This document shows positions 1-9,592 of a DNA stretch of 64,000 nucleotides, piece by piece. Every line of letters begins with the position of its first letter. Position 1 is the first letter of the stretch. Origin of the DNA: Phytophthora hibernalis (taxonomy: Eukaryota > Oomycota > Peronosporomycetes > Peronosporales > Peronosporaceae); contig JAAKBF010000076.1 of the NCBI GenBank assembly GCA_012656075.1, positions 124,001-188,000 on the forward strand, read 5' to 3'. The position numbers were made by a program, and so were the translations under genes. Under the pieces are notes generated by a model. It was not told where the DNA came from. It saw only the letters and a list, made by a program, of their open reading frames with translations, and did not search any database.

Positions 1-927
1 GCTGCTGATCGGTGAGCTTGGGTGAAGTGCTTGGGTCGTTGACCTCGCCCGACTCCAGATCCGACTCGCTGTAGTCGACCTCGTCCGAGGCATCCTACTC
101 CGAGCGGTGCTTCGCTTCACTTGTTACACCCGGCTCGGGTTTGCGATCGGTGGCTGAGGCAGCGTCCTTGGGTGCGTCGCTGGTCGGCTTTGCAGTCGCC
201 GAGTGGGACTTGTCGTCGCCGGCCTCGGAGGCGTTGTCGCCGTCCCTCGGAACTTTGGAAGCTTGACCATCGTCATCAGTAGCTCTGTGAGCCTCGTCGC
301 CGCTGTCCGAAGCTTTTCGTCAGGACCCGGGACTTTGGAAGTCGCTGCCGTCGCTGCGGTCGTTGCCGTCGGCGCGCTCGCATCTTCCGCTCTTGGAGCT
401 TCGGCGCCGTGGGATTCCGGGCTGTCGTCGCCCAGAACTAGATTCGGGTTGGTCTCGCCGTCGGAGTCCGACTCGTTGTCGCTGCCGCCTTCGTACGGTC
501 CGGGCAGGGTGACCTCGGTGCGTTTCCTGCTGGACCGGGATCTGGTCACAGCGGGCTTAGCCCTGTCGTCGGGCTTCTGGGAAGCCTTCTTCGGATGCCG
601 AGGCGGCTTCTTCGATTGGGCTTCGCCGCCTTTCGTCTTGTGGTCGGAGGCGCGGAGCGCCTGGAGTCGACGCGCTTTGGCATCGCAAGTGGTGCGGGTC
701 TTGGCCTGGTGCCCGGTGGGCGTCTTGGATTCTCGGCGGTTGTTCGCTCGGGCGCAAATTGCAGAATGAGGCGTTGCCTGTGCGGTTCGCTGGAATTCCC
801 CCTGGGACAAGGTGCTTCCCGTTTGGGTGTGGGAGGGTGTAATGGGGCCACTTGACAGGGGGCGACCATTGTTCTCTGTGATGTGGTCCACACCATTGGT
901 GTCCGTCACACGCGTGGTGTGTGGCAC
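1..927 (-). CDS. gag-like protein, 5' end or antisense ORF of a Ty3/gypsy-type element (broken, runs off window)
   Basis: The minus-strand frame is hydrophilic, rich in Ser, Thr, Arg, Lys and acidic residues, with an acidic Asp/Ser patch (GGSDNESDSDGET) like the disordered part of oomycete gypsy gag proteins. The long frame stops at 124, but a +1 shift continues into another acidic stretch (DEVDYSESDLESG) to position 1, with one TAG between, so the ORF is frameshifted and then interrupted. The longest frame opens with GTG, so the true start is unsure. The plus-strand ORF at 203-769 is Val/Ser/Leu-rich and looks like its antisense shadow. No capsid or zinc-knuckle motif lies inside the window, so the gag call rests on composition and the neighbouring LTR-like block. 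Confidence 0.45.
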
Positions 928-1141
928 GTCAGGACTTCAGTCGTACTTAAGTGGTACGTCAGTTGTATAAAAGCAGTACATCTAAATGGGTGGTCCCCAT
1001 TAGGACAGATCAGATTAGACAGGGATTCAGTATGCAGATAGTTAGCAGTAGTTAGAACTACAACAGTGTTCTTAAGATAAATCAGTTTAACTCTAACCCG
1101 GAAGTTCGCAAGTCAATTGGTACTCGGTACCATATTGGACA
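918..1141 (+). repeat. LTR-like block (possible solo or 3' LTR)
   Basis: A 224 bp block starts TGTG and ends GGACA. It has a TATA box (TATAAAAG near 965), followed by a leader-like segment near 1000-1040. Orientation by TATA box is plus, opposite to the gag-like frame next to it. It could be the 3' LTR of a plus-strand element carrying an antisense ORF, or a solo LTR beside an unrelated fragment. No second copy lies in the window, so its limits are inferred from TG..CA ends only. Confidence 0.35.
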
Positions 1142-2177
1142 GGAAGGCCAGGCCTTTGCAAGCTTACAGCAGGAACGCTAGGCGTCTGTTGTGGTTAGCG
1201 CGTTAACGTTTCCTCTAAAGCTAAGGTGCGTGTGACCCCCGTCACAGGCTGGGACGCTATATACACGCTCTGCAGCGCGCATAGATAAATGGTCTAGTCC
1301 TCGAGTGCATACAGCAACCGAGGCTGCTCTCAAGTCAGTGAGGGCTGTTCTTAACAGGGGTAGAATGGTAGAATTGTAGTACCTGATACTACATTTTCGA
1401 GAATGGATTACGCAAAAGACTTGTGCATAAAAACTGATACTGGTAGAACCGTACACCCGTTCCCGGCGAACGAGGTGAACGGTAGAATGGGCGAGAACGT
1501 GTCAAGCTGATATTTAAAGCGCCTTTTACGTTGACCTATGTCCCTCGCGTCCAACCAAAAGATACACCGCTTACCTGCCTCCAAGACGGCCGCCGCAACG
1601 AACTTCATTGGGCAGGTGCAGCTCTCAACTCTCACTCCTCGCGGCTGAAAAGTCCTCTATCGTGCCGAGCCGTCCTGTGTGCGCGTGCTGCACTTCTGGA
1701 AGAATATGGCCGGGAGCGTGGTTTGGGAGGCGAAGCCTTCGTGGGAGGGTCCGAGTACTTGCCCCTAAGCTCTTCTGCACCTTGGACATGTCTGCACTAT
1801 TAGACAGAGAGGTCTATAGAAGTTGCCGCCTTGAGCGGCGGGAGCGATGCATTCACGTCGTCTTCGAGCGCTGTCGGGGGCGGGCGGACGGGAGGTCTTG
1901 ATCACAAGGAGGTTACGGTAAACTTTACCAGGCCTGGTCCTCCGTGCGGTGGTACTTAAGCCGAGCGCGGGGTTCATCCTTGCGTCTTGATAGGGAGCAA
2001 AGGGTTTACCTGGCGAGCCAACACTCTTGGCAGCGAGATCATCTTGCGAAGGGTTCGCCAGGGGTGTTCAACACCGTGTTGCTTGGCGCTTTCCACACAA
2101 GATCAGGATATGCCTCGGAGGGGTCACCAGGTAGCTGATACCGAGCCCGGCGCAACTCGTCGCAGAGGATCCTTCTC
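1142..2177. other. no recognisable gene
   Basis: Only short ORFs (under 100 codons) without recognisable motifs. Likely decayed repeat sequence between the LTR-like block and the MITE-like element. Confidence 0.4.
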
Positions 2178-2997
2178 TGTACTGGCCAAAATAGTTGATA
2201 CCAGGAATTGTGACACGAGCATATTTTCTATTAATGCTCAGCAAATATTGGGCGGATGGAGCTGAAACGATCCGCAAAATGATACAGGGATCTTGCCTAG
2301 CGACTCCAGTTAACTTTATATGCTGCCGGCCATCAGAAAATGGTGAGAGGCAAACGACTGAGGGATGCTCACCGAGATATGATCGTGAGCGCATACAAAA
2401 CCTTCCAAAATTAGAGCCAAGCAGACCCCGTGGCGGTGGGGTGAACGCGCGGAATGGTGCACCGGTGTATTGGGATGCCAGAGGTCACAATAGATCTCCT
2501 GTGGAAGGCATATCAAGACCGTGAAGGCTCTCGACGTGCAAAGGTTCGTGTGCTTTGGGTATCTTAACGATATATATCAAATTACTGAAATAAATAATAA
2601 TCAGGAGTCAGGCACTGGTAGCGAAGTAAGAGATATCATTACAGGACACCCTTTAAACATAATATTGATACCACGCCTGGATTTGCAGTGTTACACCACA
2701 AATCGCTCCTTTCAAGCTGAGTGGGGCGATATTGCCCTAAACACCATATGGTCTGACGATTCAGCCAATATAATACCTGTATTTTGATGAATCATCGTCT
2801 AACCCTTACTGAACCCTTTCCCAGAGCTTTTTGCTAGCGGCTATATCTCAATAACGACGCCGAATTCAGCAAATCTGACCTCAAAAACGGAATCTACGCG
2901 GAAATTACCCTTATATCTAACTATCGTAAATGGAAAGTCGCAATCTACCGTGTGTAAAATCACGTTGAATTTTGGTATCAACTATTATGGCCAGTAC
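2178..2997. mobile_element. MITE-like element with 25 bp terminal inverted repeats
   Basis: Positions 2178-2202 and 2973-2997 are inverted copies of a 25-mer (outer end GTACTGGCCA, inner end TTGATACCA) with one mismatch. They bracket about 0.8 kb of AT-richer sequence with no recognisable transposase; the longest ORF (2521-2787) lacks an ATG at its start. I see no clear target-site duplication, so the superfamily is open. Confidence 0.5.
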
Positions 2998-4049
2998 AAT
3001 ACGTATTAATAGGATCTAGGAGCCTTCGGTGCCTTTGTGATTCGTGTGCCATAGGTGTGAGAGAATGATTTGTTGCTGGCTAAACTCGAACCCTGCCCAA
3101 GGCGATAGTGCGGCATGTTGGGTCGTCGTACCGGTACTGTATCTTTAGCCTTGCTTTTGGCAGTGCCAGTGCCAAATTGGCACTAACAATGTCTGCTTTG
3201 GTTAGACCAAATTGATCTACCGGTAGACACACGAGCACGTCCCAAAGGTTATCAAGCTGTGCGCGAGTTCCACGGTCAGCTAGCACGGACTAAGCCAAAC
3301 TGACCACGTTGCGCGGTAAGCTTTGCTCAATCGAAAACGTTCCGAAGAGGCCAGTAGGCAGCTAATGCCGGAAGTACCCCTTGAAGGAACTCATAATTCA
3401 CATTAACAAGGACGACCACTTCATGCACACAATGCAATGGAGGCAATGTTTGTGTTTATTTAATGACTGAGCAGCGTCACGCAGCAAACCTTCTCTTTTC
3501 GTCAAGTGGCAGAACAGAAAAGTATGGTGCAGCTTCTTTGACGAAAAAGACGAGCTATTCGCTTGCTGCAATCGACGCAGCTCCTGATCTTACTACGCTC
3601 TGTGCGTAGAGCTGGTGGAGAGGACTCGACGGCCGCTGCGCTGAGACTTGCATCCTATCCAACGTCCAGTCTCAACGCGGTGCAACCCGATTTCCTTCCA
3701 CAGTTCGCGTTCGGCATCTTCTCGTCCCGGTCGTCACGACCAGTAGGTACCGCAAATAACTTCAACGTGAGCGGTACAGCGAGTTCCGGCGCGTTTTGTC
3801 CTCCGCGCTTTGAGATAAGAGCATGGCCGACCGCGATGGGCTCCAACGCAACGCACAGTTCGCAAATGTTCCGTTGCATGCGTGGATGTTGGGCCAGTCG
3901 CCCGTCGCACACGAGCCCCAGCCTGCCAATTTGATGTCCTCATAGTCAAGCGTCTCGTGTTTCTACGGCTCCGGTCGCGTTTCGTCTCTGTGTGCAAGTG
4001 ACCAGAAGACGAATGCAAGTCAATCAACGGAGTTCCCAGACTCACACCT
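2998..4049. other. no recognisable gene
   Basis: Intergenic sequence upstream of the first bZIP gene. Short ORFs on both strands (3080-3286 minus, 3563-3934 plus, 3655-3912 minus) match nothing I recognise. Confidence 0.4.
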
Positions 4050-4065
4050 CATTCTTGAAAATCCC
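4050..4065 (+). promoter_or_regulatory. oomycete Inr-like start site of the first bZIP gene
   Basis: TCATTCTTGAAAATCC lies about 55 bp before the ATG at 4105, the usual distance for the oomycete initiator (TCATTYY...). The match to the 3' half is imperfect. Confidence 0.35.
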
Positions 4066-4104
4066 TACGACGCCAACGTCCGTCACTACCCACAGGCTTC
4101 CAGC

Positions 4105-4968
4105 ATGGCGGCCATAACCGACCGCTGTTTTCAGGAGCTGCAGTTCGCACTGACCAAGCAAGTGCAGACCACCACCAACATGACCGAAAAGCGGGCTGTG
4201 CGCGCCATGAAGAAGCGTCTACAAGATCGACTGTACCAGCGCAAGCACCGCGCCAAGTGCGAGCAGCAACGGCGGTCTCTTGAGATCGACGTGCAGGCGC
4301 TGCAGACCAAGATCGCTCGGCTCTATCGAGACTTGCACCGCCGCAAAGTGGCGGCGGCCAACGCCGAGGCGCAACGTCGACAGCAGCAGCAGCACCAACA
4401 ATTGTGGTTCGACGGGTCTCTGCAGAGTCACGCCAAGTCCGTCGTCATGCAGTTCTTCCGCGTGTACCAGAACGGCTACTCGCTGCCGTTGGCGGGGTTG
4501 CAGGAGCGCTTCCTTCGCTCCATCTTGGCCACGGACGTTGAGGGCGTCGATCTGCACGGTGCCGACACCTTCGTGCAGCAGTGGCGTCTCTACGACCAGC
4601 ACTTTGCTCTGTGCGTGCTGGAGCCGCAGGTCTGGAAGACGCAACGCTGCGGAGACAACTCCGTCATGGTGGTGGTCGACGTGATGCTGTATCTGCGTTT
4701 CCACCGGCAGACCATCGGCATGCTCTTCCCGAGTCTCAAGACCGGACAAGTGAGTCCTCAGCTCGTGCAGCCACTCGTGACCGGCACTTCCGCCGTCACG
4801 GGCACCTACACGTTCGTGGTGGATCGCTCGGGTCACGTGAGTAGTCTGCTGGTAAGTCTACAGCTACTGGAGACGCTGCGTCGCGTGCTCGGATCACCAG
4901 AGCGCGTGGTACAGCTCACGGACGGCAGTCGGATCGCCCTCGACAGCGGCACCATCTCGATCGTCTAG
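4105..4968 (+). CDS. bZIP transcription factor with Asp at the invariant Asn position
   Basis: 287 aa, single exon, ATG start. The basic region (about residues 36-59) is spaced as in bZIPs: Arg49 followed by nine residues and Leu59, then a leucine-zipper-like helix (about 59-85) and a Gln-rich linker. The position eight residues before Arg49, normally the DNA-contact Asn, is Asp41. Variant bZIPs with this Asn replaced are known in Phytophthora. The C-terminal ~180 residues (FFRVYQNGYS onward) are shared in outline with the two other bZIPs here and resemble a small alpha/beta regulatory domain of unknown ligand. It is the most divergent of the three. Expected to act in the nucleus; target genes unknown. 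Confidence 0.85.
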   Translation: MAAITDRCFQELQFALTKQVQTTTNMTEKRAVRAMKKRLQDRLYQRKHRAKCEQQRRSLEIDVQALQTKIARLYRDLHRRKVAAANAEAQRRQQQQHQQLWFDGSLQSHAKSVVMQFFRVYQNGYSLPLAGLQERFLRSILATDVEGVDLHGADTFVQQWRLYDQHFALCVLEPQVWKTQRCGDNSVMVVVDVMLYLRFHRQTIGMLFPSLKTGQVSPQLVQPLVTGTSAVTGTYTFVVDRSGHVSSLLVSLQLLETLRRVLGSPERVVQLTDGSRIALDSGTISIV

Positions 4969-5316
4969 AACCCGTTGCAACCACCTACTCTAGCATAGTC
5001 ACACCGTCACATCACCCCAACACGATGAGCTGTTGTTCGTTCCGCGTCATGTTCCCCATTTCTTTAGCTTGTCAGTCACAAGAGACTGGGATGGCAAGTT
5101 GAAGACGTTGCGCTTTGGTCGGCCGTAGCATTATGCTCATGGGCTAGTTGTTTCTTCGTCCGATGGTCATGAGCAACGCGCCGCCGCGCTTGTAAACTTG
5201 CACTTTGTGTCGGGCATCGAGCTCCTGATAACTCGATCGTGACGAAGATCCGACTTGTAGATGCTCGAGTTGATATTAGAGACCATTACGACGACAGCAT
5301 AAATACAGGCGCAGCT
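4969..5316. other. convergent intergenic region between two bZIP genes
   Basis: The 3' ends of the plus bZIP (4968) and the minus bZIP (5317) face each other. I see no gene. Confidence 0.5.
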
Positions 5317-6169
5317 CTACGAGAGCAGAAAGTCTACGTTGTGTCGCGGGTCGACTCTGGTCCTGGTCTCCTCGACGCGGATCTGGCCCGTAGACGACGA
5401 GATATTGGCGCCCGAGAGGATGGAGGCCACGTCGCCCAAGCTGCCGAGCGCGCGTTGCAGCGCACCTACGAGGTCCCACTCGGCGCTGAACCACGTGACG
5501 ACGCCGTCCGCGTCGAACGTGAAGCGGTACTTGCCACTGATGGCGAGCACGTTGCCCACGAGCTTCTGCGTGAGCTCGGCGTCCCCGTTGAGCGACGGGT
5601 AGAGCGTCACGACGCCGTCGTGGCGCGCGCGGATGCTGAAGATGGAGTCGACAATCACGACCGTGAGGTCGCCCACCGTCGTGATGTTGATGCTCAGCGG
5701 CTCGTACCGCGTGTAGGCGAAGAAGGAGCAGTAGTGTCGCCACTGAGTCACCACTGTGTCTACCCCTACGTAGTCGGGTCCCTGGGTGTCGGCCGTCATG
5801 ACGGCGCGCAGGAATTGCTCCTGCTGGGTCATGTGCAGCGGCGAGGCGCCGAACTGGAACAGCCGGAAGTACTCCATGGCCACGCGCGCCGGAACGCCGC
5901 CGGCCGTGCCGCGCGACGCGAAAAAAATTGTGGTCCACCAGCAGCTTCTGCCGCTGGTGCGTGAGCGTCTCGACGTCGGTGGCCAAGTTTTGCACCTCGA
6001 GTTCAAGCGTCGCCACCTTCTGCTTCTGTTTGGCGCGGTGGCGCCGCTGGTGCAGTTTGTACTGCATCCGACGACGCGCCACCTTCTCGTCCTTCTCGTC
6101 GTCCTCCTCGTCCTTGGTGGCGTCCGCGCGGGCCTTGGCTTTGCCGTTGTTGGCGGCGTTTTCACTCAT
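5317..6169 (-). CDS. bZIP transcription factor with Tyr at the invariant Asn position (one frameshift)
   Basis: About 283 aa once one frameshift is bridged. I chose the ATG at 6169 (MSENAANN) because it gives the same distance to the basic region as in the paralogue at 8430. Basic region: Tyr37, Arg45, Leu55 in the N-x7-R-x9-L frame, so the conserved Asn is Tyr. The N-terminal frame reads to HNFF, then the reading moves to the next frame for the C-terminal domain (GVPAR, MEYFRLFQFG, and the terminal DPRHNVDFLLS shared with the paralogue). The break sits in a run of seven A (plus strand 5921-5927); six would keep the frame. It could be a sequencing error or a new slip mutation. Divergently oriented with the bZIP at 8430. 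Confidence 0.8.
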
Positions 6170-8429
6170 TTTCGACGGTCTCCACTGTGGCAAGTTTCAA
6201 TTGTGCGCGAACGAGATGAGGATGGAGATTTCGGGGAGGCGGCGGACCGATCGATCGTGCAGAGCAAGAGCGGATTGGCGAGTGGAGGGAGCAGGAGAGT
6301 GAGCACCTCCAGGCTTAGGGCGAATGCATAGCAGCGGGCGAGTCGCAACACTGCACACTTGTTGACGATGGTGGACGTTTCGAGTGAGAAACGTCAGGAG
6401 GATTTCGATGGATGGGCCCGACTGACTCAGCCCCCATGAGTCAGGGGTGGTTGAGCAACATGGTCAAGTTGCTGCGGTCCGCTTGTCTAGAGGCTATAAG
6501 CTCCGATTCAAGTGCTGCAGACCAATTGGGTGGTCGCGGAGGTGCACTTGAGTCATTGCGGTCGTGGTGTTTGGCTGAGTCCAGCCTGGACCTCTTCACT
6601 TTCGCTGCTCTGTGCGAGCGTGACAAGCGCACGGCGTGGGCGTCGTGTGGTCGCGGCAAGAGAGCCCAGGTTGAACCACGTTGCGACTCGCAACTCGCAA
6701 GACCTCCGGCACACTCGTCGCAGCAACAATTGGTGGACGGACAGCCACCAGCCGTGTCAGCGGTTGCTGACACGAAGCAGACGGAGACACGAGTCGTCGC
6801 AATCTCTGGTTTCCCGCTCGTAAGCAAGTGCCGCAAGCAATCGCCCAGCGGGGTGCAGGAAGGTGGAGGCCTGCAGCGATGTGTCGCCACCAAAATTTCG
6901 GTGCACATCGAGCGCTACGGCAACGAACGGCTCTCTCTTGTGTCGGAGGTACGCCAGCGTCTCCATAATCTTACTGACTCATTCGACGGCCGTGGAGTCC
7001 ACGGTGGACTCATCGGCAGGCAGGTGTGGACTCAGTCTTGGGCTCACCGAACCGAAGTTGACCATGCTGCAGTAGATTAGTAATGTACTGGTCGAGCGTA
7101 AGCAAGCGAGTCAAACTCCGACGACACCAGCCCGATCAGGGGAAGCAGATGCATGCCGAATTGTTGAATAGCCAACGCGAATGAGGCGCCATATGCCAGC
7201 AAGAATGCAGCAAGAACGGCTTAAATTATGGTATTAAATGTTGGCAAATTTTGTAGTTGGTGCAGTCTTTCAGGTATGTTACGTAAATTGAGTCAGAAAC
7301 GGACATAGCACGGCCATTTTTGACATTAAAATGGCAGCGATATTTCGACTTTTCGTATCAGAAATTGAGTCAACTTTGACTACATGACACCTGACTCACT
7401 GCAGCAAGCGAATCAGCCGGTGTCGCAAACCTCCAGCACTCCTTGTCTGCTGGCCTCGAGGCGCACCTCGCACTCAAAAGCAAGAGGTTTCGCCGGCGAC
7501 GCACTCAAAATTTGCAAGTGCTATGCCGTGTGCTGTATGTTTCTCTATTATCCAGGCTAATTTATCCTAGCAATGTGGCCTCTGATCTTTGAGAAAAGGG
7601 CCACATCCCCCATGACGAACGCACGAAGGCAGGGCAGAACTGCCTCCTTTCGGTGGCGAAGAACCCACCGAAAGCGTCCGCCACCAGCGTCGAACTCGAT
7701 CCAATTTCAAAGCTGTGGCCACCGCAGTCAGGCGTTTGATGACCAGCCATAAGTTGACCGGCACCAGTTCAGCGCTGTCCCATGGCAATCCACTTCGGTG
7801 AGAAATTCTCACTGAGAATTGCTCGCAGCAGCAGAACCCTCCACGTATCGACTTCGCCAAAGCGTGTCACTCAAAAACTCAACCATCCGATCGCGATGAG
7901 CATCTCAGAATTGTCATCACTGATGCGCGCCTTTGCAGCAAGTTGACGCCCAATTTGTAGGATATTGCCGTTTTTGGCCTAGGTTTTGAGCTCGCTACTT
8001 GTACTGTATTGACTCACATGCCATTATTTTTGGTCTTGGTTTCGAGCTCGTGAGTCAAGTCTTGACTCACATGCCAATTGTGGACAACGGTTGCGGCCCA
8101 CAGGCGCCAGCGGAAGCCAACCGAAGCCACCCGTTGTCCAACAATCGCGTCGTTCAGATTTCTACATTGGACTTTTGTATGGTCCAGTAGTAACTAACGG
8201 CTGAAAACAGACGCCTCGAATTCGCTTTCACGATCGTCGGCCTATCCATTTGCAGGCAAGGCACTCGGACATCCGCTCACCCGCTCACAAAAGCAATCGA
8301 CGACAAGGCAAACAAACAGCTGAGCGCGCAACACGTTCGCGTCGATTCCTGCTGCGAACACGGCCTCTCTGTCTCTCTCCAAAAACGACTTGGACACCAC
8401 ACCATAATCCAAAAGACCAAAAGACGAAC
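6170..8429. promoter_or_regulatory. shared upstream region of divergent bZIP genes, dense in AP-1/GCN4-type sites
   Basis: Ten exact TGACTCA/TGAGTCA heptamers start at 6423, 6437, 6549, 6975, 7299, 7366, 7392, 8010, 8051 and 8063. Chance expectation for 2.26 kb at even base composition is about 0.3. Two lie back to back around 8051-8069, in a locally duplicated segment (compare 7980-8022 with 8033-8075). These are the classic half-site palindromes of bZIP proteins, so auto- or cross-regulation of the flanking genes is a reasonable inference. Only weak ORFs occur inside. Confidence 0.6.
6412..7080 (+). CDS. hypothetical protein (doubtful)
   Basis: An uninterrupted 222-codon ATG frame with no motif I recognise, lying in the region between the divergent bZIP genes and overlapping four TGA(C/G)TCA sites. 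A 155-codon minus ORF overlaps it. It may be a chance ORF or a leader of the bZIP locus. Confidence 0.15.
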   Translation: MGPTDSAPMSQGWLSNMVKLLRSACLEAISSDSSAADQLGGRGGALESLRSWCLAESSLDLFTFAALCERDKRTAWASCGRGKRAQVEPRCDSQLARPPAHSSQQQLVDGQPPAVSAVADTKQTETRVVAISGFPLVSKCRKQSPSGVQEGGGLQRCVATKISVHIERYGNERLSLVSEVRQRLHNLTDSFDGRGVHGGLIGRQVWTQSWAHRTEVDHAAVD

Positions 8430-9311
8430 ATGGTAGCAACTGCCGTCGTGGTCCAGCATGGCAAACCTCCGGCACGCCCCAAACGCGCCCCGGAAGAAGA
8501 ACAAGTGGACGAGAAAGTGCTGCGCCGACGCACGCAGTACAAATTCCACCAGCGCCGCCACCGCGCCAAGCAAAAGGAGAAAGTGGTCACCCTCACCCAC
8601 GAGGTGCAGTCATTGTTGGCTGAGATCGAGCAGCTCCACCACAAGCGCCAACGACTGCTAGTTGAACGCAACTGCTTCTCGTCCAGAGGTACCGACGTGG
8701 GGGTACCCGCGCGCCTCACGATGGAGTATTTTCGCCTCTTTGAGTACGGGATCAGCCCCAATCTGGTGGTGAAGCAGGAACAGTTCCTCCGGTCCATCAT
8801 GACAGCCGAGACCGTTGGCCCGGATTACGCCGGTGTCGACATGGTCATCATGCTCTGGAAGCGCTTCAGCGACTTCTTCGGGTACAGTCGGTACGAGCTC
8901 CTGTCGATGGACGTGTCTACAGTAGGCGACTCGACCGTCGTCGTCATGGAGACCAACTTCCATATCAGCTGCAGGAGAGAGGGCGTGCTCACGCTCTACC
9001 CTTCGCTGCGCAACCACACCGAATTGCTGCAAAGGGTGATCGGCAGCATGCTCGTGGTACCCGTTCAATACCGCTTCGAGTTCGACTCGGACGGCATCGT
9101 CACGTGGTTCAGCGCCGACTGGGACCTCGTCAGCGCTCTGAGTGCAGTCGGCTCACTAGTGGACGCGGCCTGCATCCTCGCAGACGCCAACATTTCTAAG
9201 ACTGGCCAGATCCGCACCACTATCGAGGATATTCGACCGCCCAGCAGTGTCGAACCCGAGGTCAGTGCCCCAGCAGATCCTCGTCACAGCGTCGACTTCC
9301 TGCTCTCGTAA
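8430..9311 (+). CDS. bZIP transcription factor with Tyr at the invariant Asn position
   Basis: 293 aa, single exon. The frame is open 60 codons further upstream to 8250, but the ATG at 8430 matches the paralogue's start. Basic region Tyr37, Arg45, Leu55 (N-x7-R-x9-L spacing), QRRHRAKQK core, then heptad leucines. The C-terminal domain (MEYFRLFEYG, GPDYAGVD, DGIVTWFSADWDLV) closely follows the minus-strand bZIP at 5317-6169, including the C-terminal DPRHSVDFLLS. This copy has no frameshift, so it serves as the reference for its broken sister. Likely a nuclear regulator; the Asn-to-Tyr change suggests altered DNA contact. Confidence 0.88.
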   Translation: MVATAVVVQHGKPPARPKRAPEEEQVDEKVLRRRTQYKFHQRRHRAKQKEKVVTLTHEVQSLLAEIEQLHHKRQRLLVERNCFSSRGTDVGVPARLTMEYFRLFEYGISPNLVVKQEQFLRSIMTAETVGPDYAGVDMVIMLWKRFSDFFGYSRYELLSMDVSTVGDSTVVVMETNFHISCRREGVLTLYPSLRNHTELLQRVIGSMLVVPVQYRFEFDSDGIVTWFSADWDLVSALSAVGSLVDAACILADANISKTGQIRTTIEDIRPPSSVEPEVSAPADPRHSVDFLLS

Positions 9312-9592
9312 AGTACATGTACAGCTCTGTATTTATGCAATCTACAGACTGTAGACTGTACACAGTCTCCGATGTCCTCCCATCATGCACCACTTTCTCC
9401 TGTCCGACTCCGTCTCTTCCGGCATCGTGATGTCGTGCAGGCAATCACTCAGAATCGAGTCAACGAACGATGGACAAGATGGGGTTCAACTTTGATGACG
9501 TGGATCAGACAGAGGCTATTCAACGGTGAGATGATTGAGTTAATAAAATAAATCGAGATTTCGGAGGGTCATGCAAGCCTTCAACGTCTCAG

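Noticed and set aside
203..769. 188-codon plus-strand ORF opposite the gag-like frame
   Set aside because: Val/Ser/Leu-rich composition typical of an antisense shadow; the minus frame has the protein-like charge pattern.
3540..4040. Possible PX-domain relic (RERYSEFRR-like words)
   Set aside because: Only a few residues agree, with stops throughout; not enough to support.
4219..4836. 205-codon minus ORF inside the first bZIP gene
   Set aside because: Antisense to a well-supported bZIP coding frame; no motif of its own.
5239..5964. 241-codon plus ORF opposite the second bZIP
   Set aside because: Antisense shadow of the conserved bZIP C-terminal domain.
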